In this document: piece after piece, positions 45,911 to 56,901 of the stretch
Layout: each line of letters opens with the position of its first letter
Position numbering within the stretch: the first letter of the stretch is position 1
From: Capronia americana
Lineage: Eukaryota; Ascomycota; Eurotiomycetes; Chaetothyriales; Herpotrichiellaceae
NCBI GenBank assembly: GCA_016110215.1
Contig: JADWQD010000007.1
Span: forward strand, 1,426,001 to 1,490,000
Direction: 5' to 3'
Length of the DNA: 64,000 nt
Notes under the pieces: model-generated
What the model saw: only the letters and a program-made list of their open reading frames with translations
Database searches by the model: none
Told to the model about the DNA's origin: nothing
Translations under genes and position numbers: made by a program

Positions 45911-47326
45911 ATGTCGTATGCGCAGGCCGAGCAAGGAGTACGCGCGCAGTATTTGGCACTCCGACAAACTGGCACCGTGATACCTGCGAACTCTGGCGTC
46001 GACTCCTTGAACCTCGTTCTGCTTCTTGGGTGGCTCCTGGCGTGTCCATTAATGACGGACTCGAGCTTCAGACGGAGCCGCATGCCAGTCTTCGGGGGCA
46101 TTGTCACCAGCTCGATATGGAACCTGTACCACGTCCGCTCGATTGGCGTGGTAGGCAGCATTGGTGTCGGTCTCAACTCTGCGCTCTTTACGATACTCGC
46201 AATCAACTTCGTGCTCTTATACGACCCGAGAAATTTCAAAAGGCTGGTCCTGCGCCCAGCTGGCCAGACGACAGAGACAAATGAGCCTGCTGACCTGAAA
46301 CGGGGCCATGTACACGACACACAGGATTCAATCGTCCCTCTCGCTTGGGAGCCTATGCCGAGATCACCACCGCGAAGGCTGTTCTGGATCCTTGACCTCG
46401 TCACTAGCATGCGCGGCGTCCACTGGTCCTGGAACCCATCGCCCTCACCTTCATACCCTCAATCACTCAGGGTCGCACGTTCGAGCCGAAGTTCTACATT
46501 CGTCTGTGCCTTCTCGCGTTTCCTCGTTGACTACTTCTTTATTGACCTGGTCAAATGTCTCATGATTGCAGACCCATACTTCCTCGGCTCCACCACGCAA
46601 GAGGTGCCGCCTCGTTTGTCGACCTTTGTCACATCTCCGCTCGCCCTCTACTCGTACCGCCTAGTACTCGGGATGGTAGGCGCATACCTCGCCATCGACC
46701 TTCAATATATCTCCGCAACGCTAATACAGGTAAACATTCTTGGGTCTAGCGTACTTGGGTTGAACGCATCACCTGTCCTATTTCCGCCCCTCTGGGGTAG
46801 CCCACGCGCTGTATTGCGGAAGGGGTTGAGGGGTTTCTGGGGAGAAACATGGCATCAGATCTTCCGAATGCACTTCGTCAGCATTGGTGATACTTTCGCG
46901 GATCGTCTACTGCCGCGTGCACGTCCAAAATCATCGAAATTGTCACCGGCGAGGCGCTGGATTCGGCTTATGGTTGTCTTCTTGATCAGTGGAGTATTGC
47001 ATGCGTGCGCAAGCTATACACTTCTAGGACCCACACGACCCTGGCGGTCGTTCCTGTTCTTCGCACTTCAGCCGGTAGGCCTGGCGACTCAGAGTCTCTG
47101 CTCACAACTCTATCGTGGGTCTTCACTGGAGCGGATGCTAGGGAGTGCGAGAGTAGCAGTACGTCAAGCTTCGAATCTTGCTTTTACGATATTGTGGTTG
47201 TGGGCAACCGGTGGCATGTTGCTGGAGGACCTAAGCAGCGGCGGTATGTGGATGTTCGAACCCGTGCCGTTCAGTGTCCTTCGTGGGTTTGGCTTCAGCG
47301 AGGACAAGAGATTCTGGTGCTGGTAG
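45911..47326 (+). CDS. wax-synthase-like membrane-bound O-acyltransferase
   Basis: Single exon, 471 aa, with about eight hydrophobic segments. The wax synthase/MBOAT-like block is GLRGFWGETWHQIFRMHFVS (about residues 300-319), preceded by SPVLFPPLWGSP and followed by a membrane segment with a conserved-type histidine (RLMVVFLISGVLHACASY). Such fungal proteins transfer acetyl or other acyl groups to hydroxyls of secondary metabolites (for example in trichothecene or meroterpenoid clusters) or to lipids. No polyketide, terpene or peptide synthase is nearby, so it looks like a stand-alone enzyme, and the substrate is unknown. It is divergent from PLC and lies upstream of the NACHT gene on the same strand. 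Confidence 0.82.
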   Translation: MSYAQAEQGVRAQYLALRQTGTVIPANSGVDSLNLVLLLGWLLACPLMTDSSFRRSRMPVFGGIVTSSIWNLYHVRSIGVVGSIGVGLNSALFTILAINFVLLYDPRNFKRLVLRPAGQTTETNEPADLKRGHVHDTQDSIVPLAWEPMPRSPPRRLFWILDLVTSMRGVHWSWNPSPSPSYPQSLRVARSSRSSTFVCAFSRFLVDYFFIDLVKCLMIADPYFLGSTTQEVPPRLSTFVTSPLALYSYRLVLGMVGAYLAIDLQYISATLIQVNILGSSVLGLNASPVLFPPLWGSPRAVLRKGLRGFWGETWHQIFRMHFVSIGDTFADRLLPRARPKSSKLSPARRWIRLMVVFLISGVLHACASYTLLGPTRPWRSFLFFALQPVGLATQSLCSQLYRGSSLERMLGSARVAVRQASNLAFTILWLWATGGMLLEDLSSGGMWMFEPVPFSVLRGFGFSEDKRFWCW

Positions 47327-47845
47327 CTCGATGCTCGCAGGGTCGAACTCCTCCTCGTGAGCAAGGAGCACAGCTCATGAAGGCTCGCATCGACCCTTCC
47401 GCGGTTGAGGCAGGAAGGTTGACACGAGCGAAGGCAAGTTGACTTTGTCTCGCTTGTACGGTTCTGTAGCCCTTTGCTTCACCGTATGTTTTGCAGCTAC
47501 GGTTCAATGCGTCTCCTAAATACCAACCACCTCGTGGATCGTCTATCGACTCTTTCACCACGGGTTGAAGCTGCGAGATTCTCACCACCCTATGTGCCTT
47601 GGAAGAGGTGCTGTCAATGCGACTATTTGCCCGAGGATGCTGGAGTCAATGGCTCGGTCCCAGCTCAGCGACACCAGTCGCTTACTGGCTGGCTGGCTAC
47701 TGTACAGAGTCCGTCTGGTACTTCATTGGCGGATGGATTGGCGCCTGAGGCTTGGAGGCCAAATATCAATCCAGCCTCACCACCGTGACCTTATCATCCC
47801 AGGAGTACGCTCTCATCCTGTGCCTGCTTGGCACTTTCCTGAGAA
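47327..47845. other. intergenic, no gene seen
   Basis: 519 bp between the MBOAT stop and the NACHT start, same strand. No supported gene. Confidence 0.5.
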
Positions 47846-50800
47846 ATGGACCCCTTGTCAGCCCTTGCCCTCTCCTGCAACGTCCTCGACGTGATAGCTG
47901 CCGCTGGAAAGACCTTCGCCTTCCTTTCTGAAGTGCACAAGGCAGGCGCCTTCCCAAACCACGATGAATTGATTTCAACCACAAGTTTGCTCGACAAGAG
48001 TGCTCAAGCTTTGGCGCAGCAACTTTCCACTGCACAGAGTGCGAGTCAAACTGGCCGGGCGGACGACAAGGAGCTGCTCGACGTATCGCAGAAAGCCCGA
48101 AGACTGGCATCTGATTTACAGAAGAAGCTCGAGGCTCTAAAATTACAGACCACCGACTCCCCGCACAAACGCTTAGAGAAGCTTGTGAAGACTGTGCTGC
48201 AGAAGGGCAAGATCTACGACCTCCAGCGAAGATGGGAAGAACTCCGAAAGGCTATCGATTCAGCCTTACTTGTACGGTTGTCGTAAGTCTCTTCGATGAC
48301 TCATACAATTCCTGTCGTTCTACGATCATCCGATCTTGCATACGAAGACACGAGGGTTGAGAGACCACCATGTCCTAGTTCTCTCACCTCGGCTTCGGCG
48401 GGCATTGGCTCTCGAACCCCAGGCGGTTGTGGCCGCTATACCAAGTGGCTGGAATGTCTACTAATCACAGTGGCCTAGTGTGGATTCGGAGAAGAACACG
48501 ACCCAGACGAATGACAGGTTTGATGATCTCGCGCGACGGGTCACGCAGGGACTCTCACACTTGAACGACATCAGTATCGAGATGAAACACCAAAGCGATA
48601 AATCTCGTCAGATAGTGACAGCCGAAGCACAATCAACTCGCGTCAAGGTGTCGGCGGAGGCGGAGGCAGGTCGACAGCACACAAGCCAAGAAGCTGAAAA
48701 AAACCGTGCAGTGTTCGAGGCCGAAGCACGAAGGACAAGGCAGCACATTACGACTGAATCTGCATCCGGTCGCGGAGCGCTTGACAGGAAACTCCGCCAC
48801 GCTCATCGATCGACCGTTGGGCATCTAGGTCGCCGCATCGACATCGCACATAGAGAAACGAGATCTCACCTTCAAAATCGGCTAGAGTCCATGCAAAGAG
48901 AGGATTTGGACGAAAGAACAAGGATGCAGTTCATCAATAGTTTCAGAATTCCAGAATTGAATGAGCGGCGCAACCAAATTACGGATGCTCTCTCTGGAAC
49001 TTATGAATGGATTTTCGAAGGAAACCTGAAAACGTCAGACTCAGCACCAACAATCATGAGGAGATCCTGGGACAGCTTCACTGACTGGCTCTTGTCATCG
49101 TCGACGATGTACTGGATTCACGGCAAAGCCGGTAGCGGCAAATCCACGTTGATGCATTTTATTTCGAAGCATAAGAAGACGCAGGAACTGTTAGACAAAT
49201 GGGCGAAACCGCAAACACCGATCATCCTGACCTGGTATTTCTGGAACTCGGGCAGTCAGGCTCAGCGGAGTCTGAGGGGCGCTCTCTGTGCGCTCCTGTA
49301 TCAATTCGTTTCTATTCAACCTGGCATCGTCACCGATTTTCTAAGAGCAGAACCTCATCTCAGCGGTCGAGAGGCTCCAGCAGATTGGTCTCAGGCGGAC
49401 CTAATCAATTTGGTCTCTAAGATATTCTCAACATTTAACGGGCGCGTCGCCGTTTTTCTTGACGGACTTGACGAGTTTGACAGGGACGAGGATGTCAAAG
49501 CCTTGCTCGCTCTGCTACAATCCCTTACCAAAAGTTCCAGCGTCAAGGTGTGCCTTTCAAGCCGACCAGAACCACAACTGGAGCTCGAGCTCGGCAACCT
49601 CCCACAGCTGCGATTGCAAGACATGACCTCCTGTGATATGAGCCAATACATCTCTGATAGGCTGCGACCAGCATTTCCCCATTGGAGCTCCGCAGAAGTT
49701 GACGATTTTGTTGAGCAAATAGCGTGCAAGGCCGACGGAGTGTTTTTGTGGGTATATCTCGTCACCAAGAGCCTTCGGCAAGGCACATTACATTCAGACA
49801 GCTACGATGTTCTGATGGAACGGCTAGAACTCCTCCCGGCGAAGATGGAGAGTCTTTACGAGCACATGTGGCGATCACTTAATGGAGACGACGACCTGCC
49901 GACCTATCGCAGACAAGCCGCGCTCTTTTTTAGCTTCCACGCTCATTTCCCCTTATCATTGGTTGATTTTGTACTCGCAACGGATGAACATCTGTGCGAG
50001 GTGGCTTCGGATATGGCAATGGCCGACCCCGTTATAGAGAGGCTCTACCAGGCTTGCTCCCGGATGAAGTCCTTGTTGCAGACTCGATGCGCTGGACTCC
50101 TCGAAATAGGGCCTCAAGAGTCAACCAATGTTTGGCCGCCCATGGAAGCCGAAGCAGTCCCAAACCTTTTGACGACAGAATCGGAGACAGGCACTAACGG
50201 TGATGACGAGACTGCCCGATTGGTAAGGACTCTCAAGAGCCTAGGGGCAGTGCGGTTCTTTCATCGCACTGCAAGAGACTTTCTTCTGGACAAATCCGCC
50301 GGGCAAGCGATTATGAAAACGCACCCCTTGTCTAAACAAGATATTGCCGAAAGACTGTTGCGGGCTCGTTTGGCAACACGCATCTGCGGCATTTATCATC
50401 CTTCGTGTTTCAGATCTCTTACAACTTGGCAATCGTCTGAGCACGAGGAGCTATACCAAATGATCGATCTTATATTGGATCTAGACAAGAGTGATGCGGA
50501 CGAACAGGTTGCGGAGTTCCAATACAGGCTGTTACAACATATCGAAATTACCTACTCTCAGAAGTTGATACCTAAATGGCATAACTTCATTGATCAGGCC
50601 TGCCGGCGCAATTGGCTCCTGGCGATAGCCTACACGCTCGGTCCGATCGATCTGTGGGGAATGGTAATGTGCCATGCCCCGTCAAGCGCCCTCGCTGCAA
50701 CAATTCTTCGCAACGGCCCGGGAGACAAGGAATTTGCAACCTACCTTCTCTACGAGGTGTGCTGCAGGGATTTCTATAGGGAAGCAGACATTCGATTAGT

Positions 50801-52089
50801 GCAAGTCTTGCTTTCCGCTGGTGCCAACCCAAATGCAAGCGACGTCTTATGTCCGAGGGACTGCTTCCGGCACAGTCCATGGCATCAATTCCTGTTAAGC
50901 TCCATGGGGACTGAGCAAGACAAACCTGCCGACTCCAATGGCCAAGCCGTGCAAGCCCAAACTATCGCAACAGTCAAATGCTTTCTGCACCACGGTGCTG
51001 ATCTGTTCCAGCAGTTAGTGGTTGTGAGGAGGTGTGATACGAACGCTTGTACAGACACCATCAAAGGGATCAACTCATACTTCGCCAGCCTAGATCCCGA
51101 AGGGTGCCTTGATAGTGGTGATGCCATCTCCACCGTTAACGGCGCATATCTGCTACGTCAACTAAGTTTGAAGTTTCCAAGCGCCTGTAGAGAGGGAAAT
51201 CTCGCAGAGCTTACGACACCAGGGGGTTTGGCACCTTTATGTCGAGATTTGGCCATAGTAGGCCCCAACTGGGCGCTCTATCGTCTCCCGCAGGATGGCC
51301 CAGCTCTGTGGACTGACATTATAAGTGGTGGTAGAGAGAACTTTGAGAGCTTGGTATCAACACTTGACATGCGATATCCCCAACTTTTTCCACGACACCG
51401 ACGAGTGCAGATGAGGACTCTGCTGAGAGAGCAAGCATATGCGCCGGAGCCGGAAACCCAGTTCGAGTATGGGGAAAGTTGGATCGACAGAATGAAGTGG
51501 ACCCGCCGGCACTTAAAAGCGCGCCACGTACTGGACTCCTTGGATCCGTACTATCTCATAGGTAAGTCATAATGGCTGGTTACTGAGGCCGTCGCTGATG
51601 CCTGGTATAGATCTGCCTCAACGTAACCAAAAACTGACTTTTAAGAGGATGTCGTTAATCATCGACATAGCCGTTTTCCACCTTTCGACCTTCCGAGATC
51701 ATTTTGGCTTGTTGACTGACTCTACTCTGCCTCGACACGAAATCGAGGAAGTAGAAAAGTTGTTCTGGCCCTCGTGGTGCGAGGCGTATGATGAATTTCG
51801 GCGCGGAGCTATGGTCGGCATTCTCAACCAAGATCCCAGCAAGCCCTACACACTTGACGAACTCGACTCATACTTCAACGACCTGACCGTTATGTTAAGG
51901 TTGCATGGGTTCAAGAACCTAGGATCCCTAGGGACGCGATTCGCATTGAACGAAGAAGGCCGAGGGATACCGGGGTGCCCCGAAGTTCCTCGCGATGACG
52001 GTCTTGCTCTCATTCCTACGCAGGAAGAGCCTCTAGCCTCTGATGATTCTTCTTCGCGAGGCACAGTTCCGAAGCAAGGAAGCGTGTAA
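47846..52089 (+). CDS. NACHT STAND NTPase (fungal NLR-like)
   Basis: Three exons, 47846-48282, 48479-51561 and 51611-52089, give 1332 aa. Intron 1 is unusually long (196 nt, GTAAGT...CCTAG); intron 2 is 49 nt (GTAAGT...ATAG). Residues 1-145 are the helical N-terminal domain found on many fungal STAND proteins (MDPLSALALSCNVLDVI). Residues about 175-260 are a charged helix with repeated AEA-x-x-R elements, likely coiled coil. The NACHT NTPase has Walker A GKAGSGKST at 361-369, Walker B VAVFLDGLDEF near 469-479 and the sensor-like VCLSSRPEP. The C-terminal third is divergent, with an ankyrin-like unit (VQVLLSAGANPNASD ... VKCFLHHGADL). Such proteins are candidate intracellular receptors for heterokaryon incompatibility or defence. 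No partner effector gene is adjacent. Confidence 0.88.
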
Positions 52090-52484
52090 GGAGATCACTG
52101 CAATGGAAGCAAGGTGCAGGAGCAATAGGAAACAATCCCGCACACGGTGATAATGCTCCTCTGCCCCAGACCTTTCAGCACTTGAGGTCGTTCTCGTCTG
52201 CAGATTATGTCAGGAAGGAGGGCTCAACTCTCTGGCAAGGAAGTCCCATTGTATCGGATGAGAGAGGTTAGCATAGTGTTACGTTTCCCTCGAGTTTGAC
52301 ATGTCATCCAAAAAGTCCATATGTATCCAGCTCCTGCGGTGCAATCGTCGGAATTCTACCGAATTTCAACCGTCGCCGTGTTCTGCCGGACGACACAACT
52401 TCGAAATTAACTATTGAACACATATCTTCTTATCCTTCTTACGTCCTCCAACCCCAGGTATCGTGACTCCTCCACACGCTCCAA
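52090..52484. other. intergenic, BolA promoter side
   Basis: No gene seen; A/T-rich near 52300-52450. Confidence 0.5.
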
Positions 52485-53557
52485 ATGACCCGTTGTGTGA
52501 CCATTGGAGTCACAATCCGTCGCGTACTCGGCCCACCCATCAGGATGGCCAGCACCTCAAACACCCCCTTAGAGGACACAATCCGCAGAAAAGTAAGTCT
52601 CCTCCCACATCACGACCGCGTGTCTATGTGAACAAGGAAAGAGCGCGCGCGCGAGGAGTTTGGGATCTTTTTCTCAAAAAAAGAGCCGCATGTATGGTTG
52701 AGACCGGCGCCCACAACCCTCGAGACACCAAGACCACAGACTGAAGAGTCAAGAGCAAAAATCAAAGAGGCAAGAATCAAGAATAAAGAAGTGCAAGCTC
52801 TCCGGCATCGAGCCATCATCGCCCGGGACCGGACCTCTTGAAGTAGCGCGGTTCTTGTATAAGCGCTTTATTTGGAAGAAAAGGAAGAATACGAGAGAGA
52901 GAGACACGGAGACCGAGAGAGACAGGGAGTGAGAGAATGCTGAATGCCGATTCTGACGCGTCCTTTCCCTCCACACAGGTCACCGACGCACTTAACCCGA
53001 CGAACCTCACGATACGGAACGACTCGCACCTCCACTCGCATCATAAGGCGATGGTGGGATCGACTTCGAAGGAGACGCATTTCTAGTGAGTTCTTTTTTC
53101 CCTTCAGATCCATCATTCAGTTCTGTTGGGTTCGGCCCAGTCCAGTCCAGCCCAGTCCTGCTCAACTCTACTCAACTCTACTTTACCCTCTTCCACAACC
53201 AATCAACCGGGTGTGATGGTTTCTGAGACCAGCGGGAACGGCTTGCTTGGATGCATGGCCCCTACTCGACCGACCTCCATCCATACATTACATATCGATC
53301 TCTCTTTTTCCCCTCTTCCCTCTTTCCCCCTCGATTCCAAGGAGTTCAGAGTCCTAATCCCTCTCCTCTCCTGCAGCCTCGACATAACTTCCCCGTCCTT
53401 CGCCGCCAAACCGCAACCGGCCCGCCACCGCATGATCTACGCGCTCTTGAAGGAGGAACTCGAGCGCGAGGGAGGCATCCACGCGCTGCAACTGCGCACC
53501 AAGACGCCCGAGGAGGTGGAGCGCGAGAAGGCACGGAATCAGCCGACCGGGTCGTGA
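52485..53557 (+). CDS. BolA family protein, probably mitochondrial
   Basis: Three small exons, 52485-52592, 52979-53085 and 53377-53557, separated by long introns (386 and 291 nt, both GT-AG), give 131 aa. Most of the gene length is intron. BolA proteins work with monothiol glutaredoxins in Fe-S cluster transfer and iron signalling. The core is DSHLHSHHKAMVGSTSKETHF in exon 2, then FAAKPQPARHRMIYALLKEEL and GIHALQLRTKTPEE in exon 3, with the conserved His of ARHR. Residues 1-20 (TRCVTIGVTIRRVLGPPIR) are basic and acid-free, like a mitochondrial presequence; an in-frame ATG at 52545 would give a cytosolic form. So one gene could make Bol1/Bol3-like and cytosolic products. The introns carry GA-rich (52891-52936) and CAGTC/CTCAACTCTA repeats (53137-53185). 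Confidence 0.92.
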
Positions 53558-54333
53558 TGGATGGGCCCAGCTTTGGATCGCGCGGGTATATACACGACAG
53601 GTGGTGGCGAAGATGAGGTGTGAAGCTAGGCTCGGCTGGAGAGTCCCGGGGTAGTGGGAGGTTCACATTCTAGCCAGCGTTAACCTGGACTGTGTACACT
53701 ATTACAGCACTCACCTCGTCGGCTAGGGTTCGGTCAACTAGTCGGCGAAAGGAGGACTAAGCATCATCGTCAAGAGTGACGGATATCCTCGGGTCCGTTA
53801 CATGTCGCCCGTGTTCGGCTGCGTCCTACCACGCATTGTAAAAGCGTAAGCTCAAAAGTGGTCCAATATTTCAAAGGATTATTAGCGTGTAAGTGCTTGT
53901 ATCTAGAGTAGGCTTTGATGCTGTACATGGAGTCACGCACCCAATCGATCAGCCATCCCAGCCACATCTGTCCAACAGTGGACAGACAGTATCACAACAA
54001 AAGGAAACGCTATGCGCCGGCTTTTTCTGGACATATGAGATTTCCCCCTTCCCTTTGCCGCCCATCCCGGCCCTGGCCGACTTCTCACGAACCCGGGGGA
54101 ACCCTAATTGTGGGAGCCGCTGCGGCACCTTAATCCAGAAAAGAAAAGTGGCTGCTGTGTGGTCTGCTTCGCCTCACTACTGTCCCTCGCTTTCAGACAG
54201 CATGTCGGATGAGGAACTGATTTTCGAATCTTGAAGAGCAATCGCCAAATCCAAGAGAAGCGCAATTCCGTGGAATAACCGTGGTGCGTTTCGTAGGTCG
54301 ATTTGACGTAAGATCATTGTTGCCGCCGGATTT
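53558..54333. other. convergent intergenic region, no gene seen
   Basis: Between BolA (+) and the syntaxin (-) 3' ends. Short frames only. Confidence 0.5.
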
Positions 54334-55567
54334 CTATCTCGTTTCGACAACTGCAACGACAATCGCCACGATAATGAGGATGATGAGGACTACATGACTG
54401 TTAGAATACCGCGGTCAGAAGGAAGCGCACAACACTCACTAACGATGCCCAAGCATATCCACTTCTTGCGACGAGCAGCGCGCGCCTTGACAACTGCACC
54501 TTCGAGCTCAGTGTTGGCTTTGGCGACGTGCTCTGTGACCTCCTCTCCTCGTTGTTCGATCTGTGTGACTGCAGGCTCTTGTTGCACCACCAATGCTTCC
54601 AGATCCTGGAATAGCTGGGCCAACTCGATCATCTGTCGCTCGATCTTCTGGATATCTTCGTGACGCTGAGACACGTTTCTTGCGACGGTTTGTGCTTCAC
54701 CGCGACGATCGCTCTGAATCAATGCAGAAGAGAAGATCTGTTGGTTGTTGGGGTCCTCAACAGCTTCACGGACTTCGGCGTCTGACGCATCTGGGCGGAC
54801 AATTCGATATTGTCTGGCCATCTGGTCTTGGGACGCCTTTCGGAATTCGCGCTCAACTTGCTGGTACTGGTTGATGGCTGTCTTGAGTCTTCGGTCGACC
54901 TTGCCGACTTGAGGGGCATTGCGCGGGTTACCGGATTCCGGTTGCTGCTTGATGTTCTTGACCCGGCTGACCAGACCCCGGTATTTTGTCATGATATTTT
55001 CTCCAGTCCTGTCTACCTCCAAGCGGAGGGGCGATTGAGCGGAGGTGTTCGTGTCGGCTAGATACCGTGATTGGAGGCCCTTCAGGCGCTGAAGATCTGC
55101 TTCGATCTCGTCGATGGCCTGGTCGACAGCTCGACATTCGTTCAGGATGCGGTTCGGGTCGGCGCCGTTCATGTTGGTCATTTCTGGAGCGGGTTAGCCG
55201 GTACGCGTAGCCTTGCATTATTAGGGGTGTGTACCATATCCGCCCTGACGTTGGTTATCCTGAGGGTAGCTGGTCCCCTGCGGTTGAGGGTCAGGTCGGT
55301 CGCTGTAAGACCCTTGATTGCCGTAGGCTCCATTCTCGTAGCGTTGATCATAGGGGTTGCCCGCTTCTCCGTAAGGATTGTAGTTGCCGTAACCCTGGCC
55401 GCCCTGGGTGCCCTGATTGTACTGCGGTGCATGTCAGCCGGGTGCTCCAAACACGAGTGCGGTGGAATAGCTGCGGTGTCCAACGACACCCGCGTTTCAG
55501 GGGGTGGGAAGGCATGACCAGGCGACCAAGTCGAGCTTCCATTGAAACTGAGAAAACGTACACTCAT
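54334..55567 (-). CDS. SSO1: plasma-membrane Qa-SNARE (syntaxin, Sso1/Psy1 type)
   Basis: Four minus-strand exons, 55567-55562, 55421-55235, 55183-54440 and 54389-54334, with introns of 140, 51 and 50 nt, give 330 aa. Exon 1 encodes only Met-Ser. Residues 3-64 are Tyr/Gly/Gln/Asn-rich (GQGYGNYNPYGEAGNPYD), as in other filamentous-fungal Sso1. The Habc domain follows (about 70-190: AVDQAIDEIEADLQRLKGLQ), then the SNARE motif about 232-303 with the zero-layer Gln in LAQLFQDLEALV. A C-terminal anchor (WICLGIVILIILIIVAIVVAV) is rebuilt only after splicing intron 3 and is followed by VETR. The protein mediates fusion of secretory vesicles at the plasma membrane with Sec9 and Snc1 partners. Confidence 0.93.
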
Positions 55568-56901
55568 GATGACAGAAGAATGCACCGGATATTAAAGGTA
55601 AGTTGATCGAGGAACTAAGGGACAGGCGAGATTCCTCGACGTGCAACAAATGCCAATCCGACGGCCTGGATATCGACAGTGTTGACGCGCACTTCAATAG
55701 AGTACGCGACCACAGTTGTCGAAAGAAATGCAAGGAAAGAAATAGAGGAGCAGGATGGGTTCTAAGCAGCTGAATAGAAACGGTGCTGGAAGAAGAAAGG
55801 ACTTGGTGTTGCTAAGAAAGAAGTGAAGGCGGGCTGAGTGATCACGATTGCGACCCAGTGAAAGCTGATCAGCTCGGGACGGAGTTGGGAAGTAGCGTAG
55901 CGGCCAGCGGCGCGACTTGCGAGAGATGCTGTGGGCCCCGGCCAGAAATCTAGGGGCCTTCCAGGCTCAAGCAAAATGTCTGGGCAGCTCGCCCACGCCC
56001 CCAGCTAGACCAAAATATACCTGAGGCAGCACCTGAACAGCCATTGGCGGCACGCCTCGGACGATAATGGCTGTGCACTCGGTTATTCGCACACACCGCG
56101 CTACAGAAGTTTACGTCCGCAGGCAGCTTCTGGAAGAGCAGGTCATATCGCTGCCGAGAGAAAAATGGTCGACAGCGTGCATACTGCGATCACGTTCATC
56201 GAACCGGATGTTCATGTCGGTCAGCGCTTGTCCTCTTTCTGCCTTCCCTTTTCCGACATGGCCGGCTGAGATAATTTAAAGGAATGCTCAACAACCAGCT
56301 AACAGCCTGTAACCACTCCTGACAAACCATGCCTCGCTAGAGGCCTGAATCGCCTCCCACACCCAATCATCCACTCTCAATCTTACTTAGCACGTCGAGC
56401 ACCTTCTTACTTCACCAGTGTTGCCAAATATGCCTCAGGCAATGCGATGACTTGCTTGTGGGGTCGTCACACTAGGCATCGTTTCAGCAGTTGCTTGGTT
56501 TTAGCCCATGTCAATCATATGTCACATCTCCGAGTCCCAACCCCAGGGTTAACGACTGTTAATTCACCGAGACACCTTATCGAAGTCTTCTACGGCAACG
56601 TCTGAGATGCAGATGTCACGCGGATCTCGTAAGCAGCCTGTAGATGCAAGCAAGTTGAGACTTCTATGATAGGCGCCAACATTCTTTATTCATGCTGCCT
56701 GAAATCGTTTTCAAAAGCTGTGCGCGAACCTTCGAAACAAGCAACTCGACGGCGTCAATAATCGCCGAGCTACGACAGCCTCCTCCGCCCCCTCCCCACA
56801 AAGGTGAAAGAGCCTCCTCGATGTAGCAGACCCACCGATGTGTCAGGGGCCGCAAGGCTGCGACATTGAAGATGCCATCAGAGATGGATGGGCCCGATTC
56901 A
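55568..56901. other. intergenic, no confident gene
   Basis: About 1.3 kb between the syntaxin start and the NPT1 stop, both minus strand. Short frames only. Confidence 0.5.
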
